This document shows positions 1-5,484 of a DNA stretch of 6,810 nt, in pieces (within the stretch, counting starts at the first letter, position 1; every line of letters begins with the position of its first letter). The translations under genes were made by a program, and so were the position numbers. The notes below the pieces were generated by a model. That model saw nothing but the letters and a program-made list of their open reading frames with translations. It was not told the origin of the DNA and ran no database searches. The stretch comes from Sphingomonas sp. (GTDB lineage: Bacteria; Pseudomonadota; Alphaproteobacteria; Sphingomonadales; Sphingomonadaceae): the NCBI GenBank assembly GCA_013822915.1, contig PNLG01000147.1:1-6810 (forward strand), in the 5' to 3' direction.

Positions 1-153
1 GAGCGGTTGACCGACCGGGGCGGGTTCGCCGGGCTTGACGGTGCGTTTCGCTTTGCCGCTGACGGAGTCGCCGAACGCGCGCTTGAAGTGCAGGAAATCC
101 GGGGCGGCGCCACCGTCACGGTCAGCCCGGCGCCGACGGGGTTTGGGCGGTAG
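1..153 (+). CDS. C-terminal end of a penicillin-binding-protein activator-like (LppC/LpoA family) periplasmic protein, 5' truncated
   Basis: Frame 1 is open from the first base to a TAG stop at 151-153, giving 50 residues. The fragment contains GLDGAFRFAADG, then ERALEVQEI, and ends with SPAPTGFGR. A 'G(L/V)DG.FRF..DG..ER.L.V.E' block followed by a 'V.PAP..F' terminus is, as I recall it, the usual C-terminus of alphaproteobacterial penicillin-binding-protein activators. These are periplasmic type-1 binding-protein folds related to LpoA/LppC, thought to stimulate peptidoglycan synthases. Only the end is present, so the signal peptide, lipobox and most of the binding fold cannot be checked. A related branched-chain amino-acid-type binding protein would be the main alternative. 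The gene converges on homoserine dehydrogenase with a hairpin between them. Confidence 0.65.
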   Translation, partial: ERLTDRGGFAGLDGAFRFAADGVAERALEVQEIRGGATVTVSPAPTGFGR

Positions 154-156
154 AAT

Positions 157-180
157 CTGTTTCAGCTACACTGAAAACAG
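157..180. terminator. Hairpin between convergent genes, possible bidirectional terminator
   Basis: CTGTTTCAG (157-165) and CTGAAAACAG (171-180) pair over nine base pairs with one bulged base, around the loop CTACA. It sits 3 bases after the stop of the forward gene and 26 bases beyond the stop of the reverse gene. No clear T-run follows on either strand, so intrinsic termination is inferred from position and shape only. Confidence 0.4.
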
Positions 181-206
181 GTGCCGCCTCCACGTAAGGG
201 AACCTT

Positions 207-1499
207 CTAAACCAGGATATGCATCCATAGCGGCTGGCCGGTCAGGCTCGCCGATCCCCGCAGCGTGTGCAGCGCCTGCGCAACGGCGCGTTCAGGCCCC
301 TCGTGCGTGACGATGGCGACCAACACGCTGCCATCGCCCACCCGGCCCCGTTGGATCAGGCTTTCGATCGAAACGCCCGCATCGCGCATGGCGGCGGCAA
401 TTTCGGCGAGCACGCCAACCTTGTCTGCAACGGTGAAGCGCACATAGGCCCGGCCACGGCGCCCGCCGCTGTCCGCCGGGGCGGGGGCGGCAAGTTCGGC
501 GGTCGGCATCGCATAGGGCGTGCCATATTCGCCGCGCGCAATGTCGATCAGGTCGGCGACCACCGCGCTCGCGGTCGGGCCATCGCCCGCGCCTGCCCCC
601 TGAAACAGCAGTCGCCCGACAAAATTCCCCTCCGCCACCACCGCGTTGGTCGCGCCCGTCACATGCGCGAGTGGGTGGTCGATCGGCACCAGATGCGCGT
701 GCACCCGTTGGAGCAGCTCGTCCGGCCCGGCTTCTGCCAGCCCGATCAGCCGGATGCGATAGCCAAGCGCGGCGGCCTCCGCGATATCGGCGGCGAGCAC
801 GTCGCGAATGCCGCCCGCCTCGACACTGTTGAACATCGGCTGGGTGCCGAACGCGATGCTCGCCAGGATCGACAGCTTGTGCGCGGCATCAATCCCGTCG
901 ATGTCGAAACTGGGGTCGGCCTCCGCAAAGCCCAGCGCCTGGGCTTCGGCGAGCACATCGGCAAAGTCGCGCCCTTCGGCTTCCATCTTTGACAGGATGA
1001 AATTGCAGGTGCCGTTCAAAATGCCATAGACGCGGGCGATGTCATTGGCGGCCGCACCGTCGCGCAGGCCCTTGATCACCGGAATGCCGCCCGCCACTGC
1101 GGCTTCGAATTTCAGCGGCGCGCGCCGTGTTTCCGCAAGGGCGGCCAGTTCGAGCCCGTGATGCGCCATCATGGCCTTGTTCGCAGTCACCAGCCCGATG
1201 CCCGCGTCTAGCGTTGCCCGCGCCAGCGCGAGCGCGGGACCGTCCGATCCGCCGATCAGTTCGACCACGACATCAGCGTCGGCATGCGCGAGCATGGTTG
1301 TATCATCGACCCAGCCAAAGCGGGCGATATCGACGCCGCGATCCTTGGCCCGGTCGCGCGCGGACACCGCGAAAATCTCGATCGGGCGCCCGGCGCGCCG
1401 AGCAATCAAATCGCGATTGGCGTCGAGCAGGCGGATCACGCCGCCGCCCACAGTGCCAAGGCCGGCAAGCGCGATACGGAGAGGTTTGGGGTCAGTCAT
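207..1499 (-). CDS. hom: Homoserine dehydrogenase with C-terminal ACT domain
   Basis: This enzyme reduces aspartate-4-semialdehyde to homoserine with NAD(P)H in the cytoplasm, the branch-point step toward threonine and methionine. The protein is 430 residues, the usual length for the ACT-containing form. The Rossmann motif GLGTVG is at residues 13-18, TANKA at 105-109 and GILNGTCN at 159-166. The family signature runs through DPSFDIDGIDAAHK at 195-208. E193, D204 and K208 have the spacing of the substrate-binding and catalytic residues known from yeast homoserine dehydrogenase. An ACT domain occupies about 351-428 and would be the site of feedback control, probably by threonine (family knowledge). 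The ATG at 1499 gives the normal N-terminus MTDPKPLRIALAG. A TTG at 1535 would add 12 unlikely residues and overlap the upstream stop. No good Shine-Dalgarno sequence is visible. The gene starts 32 bases after the oxygenase gene, so translation may depend on that gene. Confidence 0.95.
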   Translation of the reverse strand: MTDPKPLRIALAGLGTVGGGVIRLLDANRDLIARRAGRPIEIFAVSARDRAKDRGVDIARFGWVDDTTMLAHADADVVVELIGGSDGPALALARATLDAGIGLVTANKAMMAHHGLELAALAETRRAPLKFEAAVAGGIPVIKGLRDGAAANDIARVYGILNGTCNFILSKMEAEGRDFADVLAEAQALGFAEADPSFDIDGIDAAHKLSILASIAFGTQPMFNSVEAGGIRDVLAADIAEAAALGYRIRLIGLAEAGPDELLQRVHAHLVPIDHPLAHVTGATNAVVAEGNFVGRLLFQGAGAGDGPTASAVVADLIDIARGEYGTPYAMPTAELAAPAPADSGGRRGRAYVRFTVADKVGVLAEIAAAMRDAGVSIESLIQRGRVGDGSVLVAIVTHEGPERAVAQALHTLRGSASLTGQPLWMHILV

Positions 1500-1531
1500 G
1501 ATCGCGGCGTTGCGGGCAGTGCGGTGCCGCG

Positions 1532-2482
1532 TCAAGCCTTGACCAGCCCGATTTCGACCAGCCGCTCGTGCAGATAGTCATGCGCGGTGATCGGCGCGGG
1601 ATAGCGATTGGGGTTTGCCGTGCTCACACAGCCGGGCAGCGTCTCGATCAGGAAATCGGGCGCGGGATGGAGGAAAAACGGCATTGAGTAGCGCGGCGTC
1701 GCGCGCCGCTCCGGCGGGGGATTGACGACGCGGTGGGTGGTGGAGGGCAGGACATGGTTGGTCAGCCGTTGCAACATGTCACCGACATTGACAACGAGGG
1801 CGCCCTCAGGCGGCTTGACGGCGAGCCACTGGCCATCCCGGTCGAGCAGCTCGAGCCCGGCTTCCTCCGCACCCAGTAACAGGGTGATGAGGTTGATATC
1901 CTCATGCGCGCCGGCCCGGACTCCTTCTGCATCTGCGGGAATCGGGGGATAATGGAGCAGGCGCAAGATCGAATTGCCGTCCTTCACCGCCGGGTCGAAC
2001 CAGTCGGCCGCCAGGCCCAGATGCCGGGCAATCGCCGACAGGATGACATCGCCCGCACGGTCGAACGCGGCGAACAGCTCAGTAAAGGTCTCGCGAAAGC
2101 CTGCGGGCCGGTCGGGCCAGATGTTGGGCGGCATCACGCTCTCAAACCGGTGCCCGGCGGCAAGCGGGCGACCGACATGCCAAAATTCCTTCAGGTCAAC
2201 CGCGCTGGCGCCCTTCGCGATTTCGGTCTTGAACGGGGTATAGCCGCGCTGCCCCCCGCCAGATGGGGCGAAATAGCGGCGCTTTTCGTCTTCGCTCAGG
2301 TCAAACAGCGCCTTGGTCTGTGCCCAGGCGCGCGTGACGAGATCGGCGGGCACACCGTGGTCGGCGACGATCGCAAAGCCAAAGCGTTCGAACGAACCAC
2401 CAATCGCGGTCGCAAAGCCGCCGGGGTCGTTCGCATTCTGGGTCAGCGAAAGCGTTGGGATGTGGTCAAGCGTGTCGTGCAT
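1532..2482 (-). CDS. Isopenicillin N synthase family Fe(II)/2-oxoglutarate-dependent oxygenase
   Basis: This is a 316-residue cytosolic non-haem iron oxygenase of the 2OG-Fe(II)/isopenicillin N synthase superfamily; its substrate cannot be told from sequence. The N-terminal half (about residues 5-120) is the DIOX_N type, with GFAIVADHGVP near 35-45. The C-terminal half is the double-stranded beta-helix. H193-E-D195 and H250 form the iron-binding HxD...H triad, and R264-Y-S266 is the RxS motif that binds 2-oxoglutarate. Having RxS suggests, but does not prove, 2-oxoglutarate as co-substrate; isopenicillin N synthase also has RxS but uses no 2-oxoglutarate. The chosen start is ATG 2482 (MHDTLDHIPTLSL). 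In-frame ATG 2515 and GTG 2530 would add an Arg-rich extension of 11 or 16 residues. None of the three has a convincing ribosome binding site. Nothing nearby suggests beta-lactam biosynthesis. It is followed closely by hom and preceded by the lipoprotein gene. Confidence 0.9.
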   Translation of the reverse strand: MHDTLDHIPTLSLTQNANDPGGFATAIGGSFERFGFAIVADHGVPADLVTRAWAQTKALFDLSEDEKRRYFAPSGGGQRGYTPFKTEIAKGASAVDLKEFWHVGRPLAAGHRFESVMPPNIWPDRPAGFRETFTELFAAFDRAGDVILSAIARHLGLAADWFDPAVKDGNSILRLLHYPPIPADAEGVRAGAHEDINLITLLLGAEEAGLELLDRDGQWLAVKPPEGALVVNVGDMLQRLTNHVLPSTTHRVVNPPPERRATPRYSMPFFLHPAPDFLIETLPGCVSTANPNRYPAPITAHDYLHERLVEIGLVKA

Positions 2483-2561
2483 GGGTCGGGTCCGGCGAAT
2501 TATCTGGCTCGACATAGGACGCCGCAGCACGCGCCGCCAGAGGGTTTGCTCCTCGGCGTGG

Positions 2562-3011
2562 CTACCCCTTGCTCACCACACCCATAGCGGCGCCGTCGGG
2601 CGCTGCTTTCAGGTCGAGCCGAAACGGCTTGCCGCCCGCGTCGGTCCCGATCAGGCTGTCCCCGTCGACGCGCAGCTTATAGCCTGCTTTCCCCAATTCG
2701 GCCTGATACCAGCCGCGAAGCGCCGCGGGCGCCGCCGGGCTCCAGAAGGCGAAGCTGGTCATGTCGGCGGGTTCGTGCGGCATGATTTTGGCCGCTTCGA
2801 CCAGTTTCGAGCCCGGATAGAGCGCAAACTTGGCCATATTCGCCATTTCGCCGTTGGGCATCGGCATGTCGGTTGCGTTCGCGACCATCGCCGCATTTGG
2901 TTCGGCCAGATCGGCCCGGCTTTCGGGCTCTGGCGCGGTGCCGCAACCGGCCAGCGTTGCAAGCGGAATCAGGGTAGACAGGATCAGGGCAGCACGGGGT
3001 GAGCGAGTCAT
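2562..3011 (-). CDS. Small putative lipoprotein of unknown function
   Basis: The 149-residue product starts MTRSPRAALILSTLIPLATLAGC: a short basic n-region, a hydrophobic stretch, and the lipobox L20-A-G-C23. This predicts cleavage by signal peptidase II and lipid attachment at C23. The residue after Cys is Gly, not the Asp that retains lipoproteins in the inner membrane in enterobacteria, so outer-membrane sorting is possible. Residues 24-58 are a Pro/Ala/Met-rich linker. Residues 61-149 look like a compact domain, with YPGSKLVEAAKI at 65-76, then FAFWSPAAPAALRGWYQAEL followed by GKAGYKL. That order (a pressure-like 'YPG' start, then a Trp/Tyr helix ending 'GY') resembles small periplasmic lipoproteins of unknown function; I do not recognise a named family. 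ATG 3011 is preceded by GAGGTG about seven bases upstream and is preferred to TTG 3029. It is the first gene of the reverse-strand run and lies divergent to the MFS gene. Confidence 0.85.
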   Translation of the reverse strand: MTRSPRAALILSTLIPLATLAGCGTAPEPESRADLAEPNAAMVANATDMPMPNGEMANMAKFALYPGSKLVEAAKIMPHEPADMTSFAFWSPAAPAALRGWYQAELGKAGYKLRVDGDSLIGTDAGGKPFRLDLKAAPDGAAMGVVSKG

Positions 3012-3039
3012 GGCGGCACCTCTTCGCAATGGAACGACG

Positions 3040-3069
3040 CTAGTCCGCCTGAACCGACGTCGCCGTCAA
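3040..3069 (-). promoter_or_regulatory. Possible promoter for the lipoprotein-oxygenase-hom run
   Basis: Read on the reverse strand, TTGACG (3069-3064) matches the -35 consensus well and is followed after 18 bases by GACTAG (3045-3040), a weak -10. Transcription would begin roughly 20 bases before the lipoprotein ATG. The -35 is convincing by alphaproteobacterial standards; the -10 is poor. Confidence 0.35.
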
Positions 3070-3089
3070 GCCATTAGATGCATTGGTCG

Positions 3090-3112
3090 GGATGCGGGGA
3101 TACGGATGCGGG
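3090..3112. repeat. Nine-base direct repeat in the divergent promoter region
   Basis: GGATGCGGG occurs at 3090-3098 and again at 3104-3112, a start-to-start spacing of 14 bases. It lies in the gap between the divergent lipoprotein and MFS genes, about 20 bases upstream of the reverse-strand -35. It could be a tandem regulator site or chance similarity in GC-rich DNA. Confidence 0.3.
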
Positions 3113-3182
3113 CGGATTGGCGACCGCGCCCGTTGCTCAGCCCGCCGCCGATTTGTGAGTGACGCGCCCCGACCGTTCGGGC

Positions 3183-4448
3183 ATGGCAAAGGCCATGGAC
3201 AGCCGCCCCGCCCCGAACCTTGCTCCCCACAAAGCGATACCGGCTGAAAACCGGGCGCCGATCGGCTTTGCCGAATTCGTGTCGCTGGTGGCAGCACTCA
3301 TGGCGCTGACCGCGCTGGGCATTGATGCGATGCTCCCGGCGCTTCCCGCGATTGGCACCGCGCTAGGCGTCGCCAGTGAAAACCAGCGCCAGTTCGTCAT
3401 TTCCGCCTTTCTGCTCGGCTTTGGCCTTGCGCAGCTTGTCCATGGGCCGCTGGCGGACCGGTTCGGGCGGCGGCCGGTGTTGCTGATTGCGCTGTCGGGC
3501 TATGTGGTGGCCAATCTGATTGCGGCTTTTGCCAGCAGTTTTACGCTGTTGCTGGTCGCGCGCTTTGCCTCGGGTCTGGCGATTGCGGCGTCGCGCGTGG
3601 TGACGGTGGCGCTGGTGCGCGATTGCTATTCGGGTCGCGCGATGGCGCGCGTCATGAGTCTGGCGTTCATGGTGTTCATGGCCGCGCCCGTGCTCGCACC
3701 GTCCTTTGGCCAAGTCATTCTGCTGTTTGGCAATTGGCAAATGATCTTTGTGATGATTGCTGTGGTGAGCGCGGGCGTGCTGATCTGGTTTGCACTGCGG
3801 ATGCCTGAAACTTTAGCGGTGGAGGCGCGCCAGCCCTTATCGCTCGCCCGGCTGGCATCGGGATGGGGGCGGGCGCTGACTGATCGCTCGTCGATCGGCT
3901 ATACGCTGGCGGCGACGGCGCTGCTGGGCGCGCTTTATGGCTTTATCAACTCGGTGCAACAGATTGTCGCAGCGCTGACGGGCGGTGACGATCTGCTCGT
4001 GCCGGTGTTCATCGGCGTGGCCGGCATGATGGCGCTCGCCAATCTGCTGAATTCGCGGATTGTGATGCGGCTGGGCACCCGGCGCATTTCGCATAGCGCG
4101 CTCACCGGGCTGATCGTGCTGGCGGGCGTGCATTTGGCGCTGGCACAGGCGGGTTGGGAGACGATCTGGACCTTTGCCGTGCTTCAAGCGCTGACCATGG
4201 CGTGTTTCGGGCTGGCGACCGCCAATTTCTCCGCCATGGCGATGGAGAATATGGGTGCGATCGCGGGCACCGCGTCGAGTGTGCAGGGCTTTACTACTGT
4301 CACCATTGGCACGGTCGTCGGCGCGATGATCGGGCTGGGTTTTGATGGCACCACCGTGCCGCTCTTTCGCGGGTTTTTCATCGCCGGGCTGATCGCGCTT
4401 GTGATCGTTGCAATCGTCGAGCGCGGGCGGCTGTTCCAGCCGAGCTGA
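3183..4448 (+). CDS. MFS transporter, Bcr/CflA-type drug efflux family
   Basis: This is a proton-driven inner-membrane exporter of about 421 residues with twelve predicted hydrophobic segments. The first segment contains GIDAMLPALPAIG, matching the 'D..LPALP' start typical of Bcr/CflA transporters. The loop after segment 2 carries the MFS motif A, GPLADRFGRRP, at about residues 88-98 (G, D and the RxGRR basic cluster intact). An APVLAPSFGQ stretch in segment 5 corresponds to the 'AP.LAP..G' form of the antiporter motif seen in Bcr relatives. A longer basic and acidic loop near residues 205-235 separates the two halves. Substrate is unknown; resistance or metabolite export are both possible. 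Start choice is uncertain: GTG 3159, ATG 3183 and ATG 3195 are in frame, and none has a well-placed ribosome binding site. It is divergent from the lipoprotein gene, with the acidic-protein gene 104 bases downstream. Confidence 0.9.
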   Translation: MAKAMDSRPAPNLAPHKAIPAENRAPIGFAEFVSLVAALMALTALGIDAMLPALPAIGTALGVASENQRQFVISAFLLGFGLAQLVHGPLADRFGRRPVLLIALSGYVVANLIAAFASSFTLLLVARFASGLAIAASRVVTVALVRDCYSGRAMARVMSLAFMVFMAAPVLAPSFGQVILLFGNWQMIFVMIAVVSAGVLIWFALRMPETLAVEARQPLSLARLASGWGRALTDRSSIGYTLAATALLGALYGFINSVQQIVAALTGGDDLLVPVFIGVAGMMALANLLNSRIVMRLGTRRISHSALTGLIVLAGVHLALAQAGWETIWTFAVLQALTMACFGLATANFSAMAMENMGAIAGTASSVQGFTTVTIGTVVGAMIGLGFDGTTVPLFRGFFIAGLIALVIVAIVERGRLFQPS

Positions 4449-4509
4449 ACCTCCGCAAGCTAATATCAGCGTCATCACAGAGTCGCAGGCGTGAGGGATC
4501 ATCGGCTGC

Positions 4510-4530
4510 GCTGCGGAGTCGGTCCGCAGC
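4510..4530 (+). terminator. Perfect 8-bp hairpin between the MFS gene and the acidic-protein gene
   Basis: GCTGCGGA (4510-4517) pairs perfectly with TCCGCAGC (4523-4530) around the loop GTCGG. It lies 61 bases after the MFS stop and 8 bases before the AAGGAG of the next gene. No T-run follows, so it may be a weak terminator, an RNA stabiliser, or a leader structure of the acidic-protein mRNA. Which of these applies cannot be decided from sequence. Confidence 0.45.
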
Positions 4531-4538
4531 AACCGGCC

Positions 4539-4544
4539 AAGGAG
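4539..4544 (+). promoter_or_regulatory. Strong Shine-Dalgarno site of the acidic-protein gene
   Basis: AAGGAG stands eight bases before ATG 4553, the best or equal-best ribosome binding site in the window. It fixes the reading frame of the polyacidic protein. A different-frame ATG at 4546 lies only one base from it and opens just ten codons. Confidence 0.75.
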
Positions 4545-4552
4545 CATGACAG

Positions 4553-4801
4553 ATGATGATGCACGGCGTTGCGATTGAAGAAACGGGCGTTCTTGACGAA
4601 GCGGTCGACGGGTCGGCCCTTGGCCACCATGCGCCCCTGATGTCGGACGATGGCGACGCAGGCGATGAGGACGCAGATAGCGAAGAGGCCGACGAGGATG
4701 ATGATGATTTCGACAGCGACGAAGACGAAGATGAAGATGAAGACGGCGATGACGGCGAGGAAGAAGACGCCGATGAGGAAGATGAAGATGAAGATGATTG
4801 A
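4553..4801 (+). CDS. Small polyacidic (Asp/Glu-rich) hypothetical protein
   Basis: The product is 82 residues. Residues 1-30 (starting MMMHGVAIEETGVLDEAVDG) are of ordinary composition with three His. Residues 31-82 contain about 40 Asp/Glu, no basic residue and a single aromatic (F53). The whole protein has no Lys or Arg, so its charge is extremely negative and the tail must be disordered at neutral pH. There is no signal peptide or membrane segment. I do not recognise a family. Evidence that it is real: a strong AAGGAG at ideal spacing, an ATG start, and a large hairpin starting 18 bases after the TGA. The long reverse-strand frames across it read as Ser-runs or His/Leu/Arg-runs, as expected for shadows of Asp/Glu codons. 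Acidic tails in other proteins bind cations or basic proteins, or mimic nucleic acid; which applies here is unknown. Confidence 0.7.
   Translation: MMMHGVAIEETGVLDEAVDGSALGHHAPLMSDDGDAGDEDADSEEADEDDDDFDSDEDEDEDEDGDDGEEEDADEEDEDEDD
4727..4794 (+). repeat. GAAGAT-type short repeats inside the acidic gene
   Basis: A 17-base unit, GAAGATGAAGATGAAGA, occurs exactly at 4727-4743 and 4778-4794, both in frame and encoding Glu-Asp alternation. The surrounding DNA is full of GAW/GAY triplets and hexamers. Such tracts can change length in units of three or six bases without a frameshift, so tail length may vary between strains. Confidence 0.65.
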
Positions 4802-4818
4802 GTAACGCTGTCACAGCC

Positions 4819-4848
4819 GCACTTCCCGACCCCGCGGTCGGGGAGTGC
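4819..4848 (+). terminator. Strong 13-bp hairpin terminator after the acidic-protein gene
   Basis: The arms at 4819-4831 and 4836-4848 (GCACTTCCCGACC and GGTCGGGGAGTGC) pair over 13 positions, twelve Watson-Crick and one G-U, around the tetraloop CCGC. The stem begins 18 bases after the TGA and is followed by CGCTCTTGT, a weak T-rich stretch. It sits between the convergent acidic-protein and PilZ genes and could also stop transcripts from the PilZ side. Confidence 0.65.
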
Positions 4849-4891
4849 GCTCTTGTAGGCGTCGCTACCGCTGTTCAGTGTCCGTGCGTGG

Positions 4892-5212
4892 TTATCGTGC
4901 GACCCGGTTGGCAATGTGATCGAGTACCGCCGGGTGCAGCGGAAGTTCGAACCGTATGCCAGCGATATCGCTGCGTGCCCAAATCACCCGGCTTTCGATC
5001 GGAGCCAGGCTGCCGAAGCGCACCCAGATCGGGCTGCCCGCGCGCAGGAAAATGTTGGAAACTTGGCAGCCGGTTCGCGAAAGATCGCTGATAACGGCGT
5101 CATGCGCGGTTGAACTGCGCTCGCGAATCGACGCGATCAGCCGCACGGGCTTGCGATCGCCCTCGCGCCGTCGTGGCGTTGTAGCTGGTCGATTTAGGAA
5201 AACCGTGTTCAT
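4892..5212 (-). CDS. PilZ domain protein, probable c-di-GMP binding
   Basis: This is a 106-residue single-domain protein. Residues 14-100 read as PilZ. R16-E-G-D-R20 is the RxxxR motif, and D43-L-S45-R-T-G48 is the (D/N)xSxxG motif; together they contact cyclic di-GMP in characterised PilZ domains. The later FLRAGSPIWVRF and ESRVIWARSDIAGIRFE segments fit the beta-barrel. Conservation of both motifs suggests ligand binding, which is inference. No output domain is attached, so it would act as a small adaptor in motility, exopolysaccharide or cell-cycle control, or remain of unknown target. The start is ATG 5212. An in-frame TTG at 5299 would add 29 residues of Arg/His-rich sequence lacking domain character. 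The ribosome binding site is poor and lies in a possible hairpin. The gene is divergent from mmsA and convergent with the acidic-protein gene. Confidence 0.88.
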   Translation of the reverse strand: MNTVFLNRPATTPRRREGDRKPVRLIASIRERSSTAHDAVISDLSRTGCQVSNIFLRAGSPIWVRFGSLAPIESRVIWARSDIAGIRFELPLHPAVLDHIANRVAR

Positions 5213-5214
5213 GG

Positions 5215-5240
5215 GGTTGTCCGCCTGCGGGGCAACAACC
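5215..5240 (-). promoter_or_regulatory. Possible leader hairpin at the PilZ gene start
   Basis: GGTTGT (5215-5220) and ACAACC (5235-5240) form a six-pair outer stem enclosing a GC-rich 14-base interior. In the PilZ transcript the stem would end two bases before the start codon, covering the place where the ribosome binds. It is short and could be chance. Confidence 0.25.
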
Positions 5241-5300
5241 GCAATGCGCCGCCCACGGTTCGACCAAGGCCTGCCGTGGTGGCTGCGAGGATGGCGCAAA

Positions 5301-5329
5301 TTATGAGCATAACGTCCCGATCATGATCG
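5301..5329. promoter_or_regulatory. Two adjacent palindromes in the pilZ-mmsA intergenic region
   Basis: TTATG-AG-CATAA (5301-5312) is a palindrome with five-base arms. CGATCATGATCG (5318-5329) is a perfect 12-base palindrome. Their centres are 17 bases apart, less than two helical turns. The AT-rich first element could also form part of a reverse-strand -10 (CATAAT) for pilZ. These are candidate operator sites for one of the two divergent genes; no regulator gene is present in the window. Confidence 0.35.
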
Positions 5330-5390
5330 TTCCTACCCAAAAAGAGGCTAAGGTCCGCTTATCGGCAATGGTTGCTGCGGCGTTGAGCAT

Positions 5391-5412
5391 GGTGCGGGAT
5401 TAATATCGCACC
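5391..5412. promoter_or_regulatory. 22-base near-perfect palindrome upstream of mmsA, candidate operator
   Basis: GGTGCG (5391-5396) and CGCACC (5407-5412) are exact inverted arms about the same centre as the inner palindrome ATTAAT (5399-5404). Only the two-base steps between arm and core (GG versus AT) break the symmetry. It ends 72 bases before the mmsA ATG and contains TTAATAT, which could be read as a -10 element. Such a site suits a dimeric repressor or activator, but the binding protein is unknown. Confidence 0.45.
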
Positions 5413-5484
5413 GCGCCGACGGGCTGACAGTTCGGCATAACCCGACTAAAGCCGGATCAAACCATAGCTTAGGAGAGCGGCCCC

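Noticed and set aside
267..992. Forward open frame of about 240 codons opposite homoserine dehydrogenase
   Set aside because: It is antisense to a strongly supported gene, has a composition typical of GC-rich shadow frames, and shows no recognisable motif.
1532..2482. Oxygenase as a true isopenicillin N synthase of a beta-lactam cluster
   Set aside because: The family name is generic. No peptide synthetase or other beta-lactam gene is near, and the protein looks like the broad 2-oxoglutarate oxygenase group.
1904..3002. Overlapping forward open frames of about 230 codons opposite the oxygenase and lipoprotein genes
   Set aside because: They are antisense to genes with clear motifs (HxD...H, RxS, lipobox), and no ribosome binding site or domain supports them.
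4546..4578. Ten-codon open frame starting at ATG 4546, overlapping the acidic gene start
   Set aside because: It is only one base from the Shine-Dalgarno sequence, too close for initiation. ATG 4553 is ideally spaced.
3837..4914. Two long overlapping reverse-strand open frames, one His/Leu/Arg-rich and one with long Ser runs
   Set aside because: They lie opposite the MFS and acidic-protein genes. Their compositions are what the complementary strand of Asp/Glu codons gives, and they have no domain character.
5311..5333. Reverse-strand GGAAC...CGTT resembling an EcfG general stress response promoter upstream of pilZ
   Set aside because: The spacer is 14 bases, while the known consensus has about 16-17. 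The elements also coincide with a palindrome that produces part of the match.
5383..5406. TTGAGC and TAATAT as an mmsA promoter
   Set aside because: The spacing is only 12 bases, too short for a housekeeping sigma-factor promoter.
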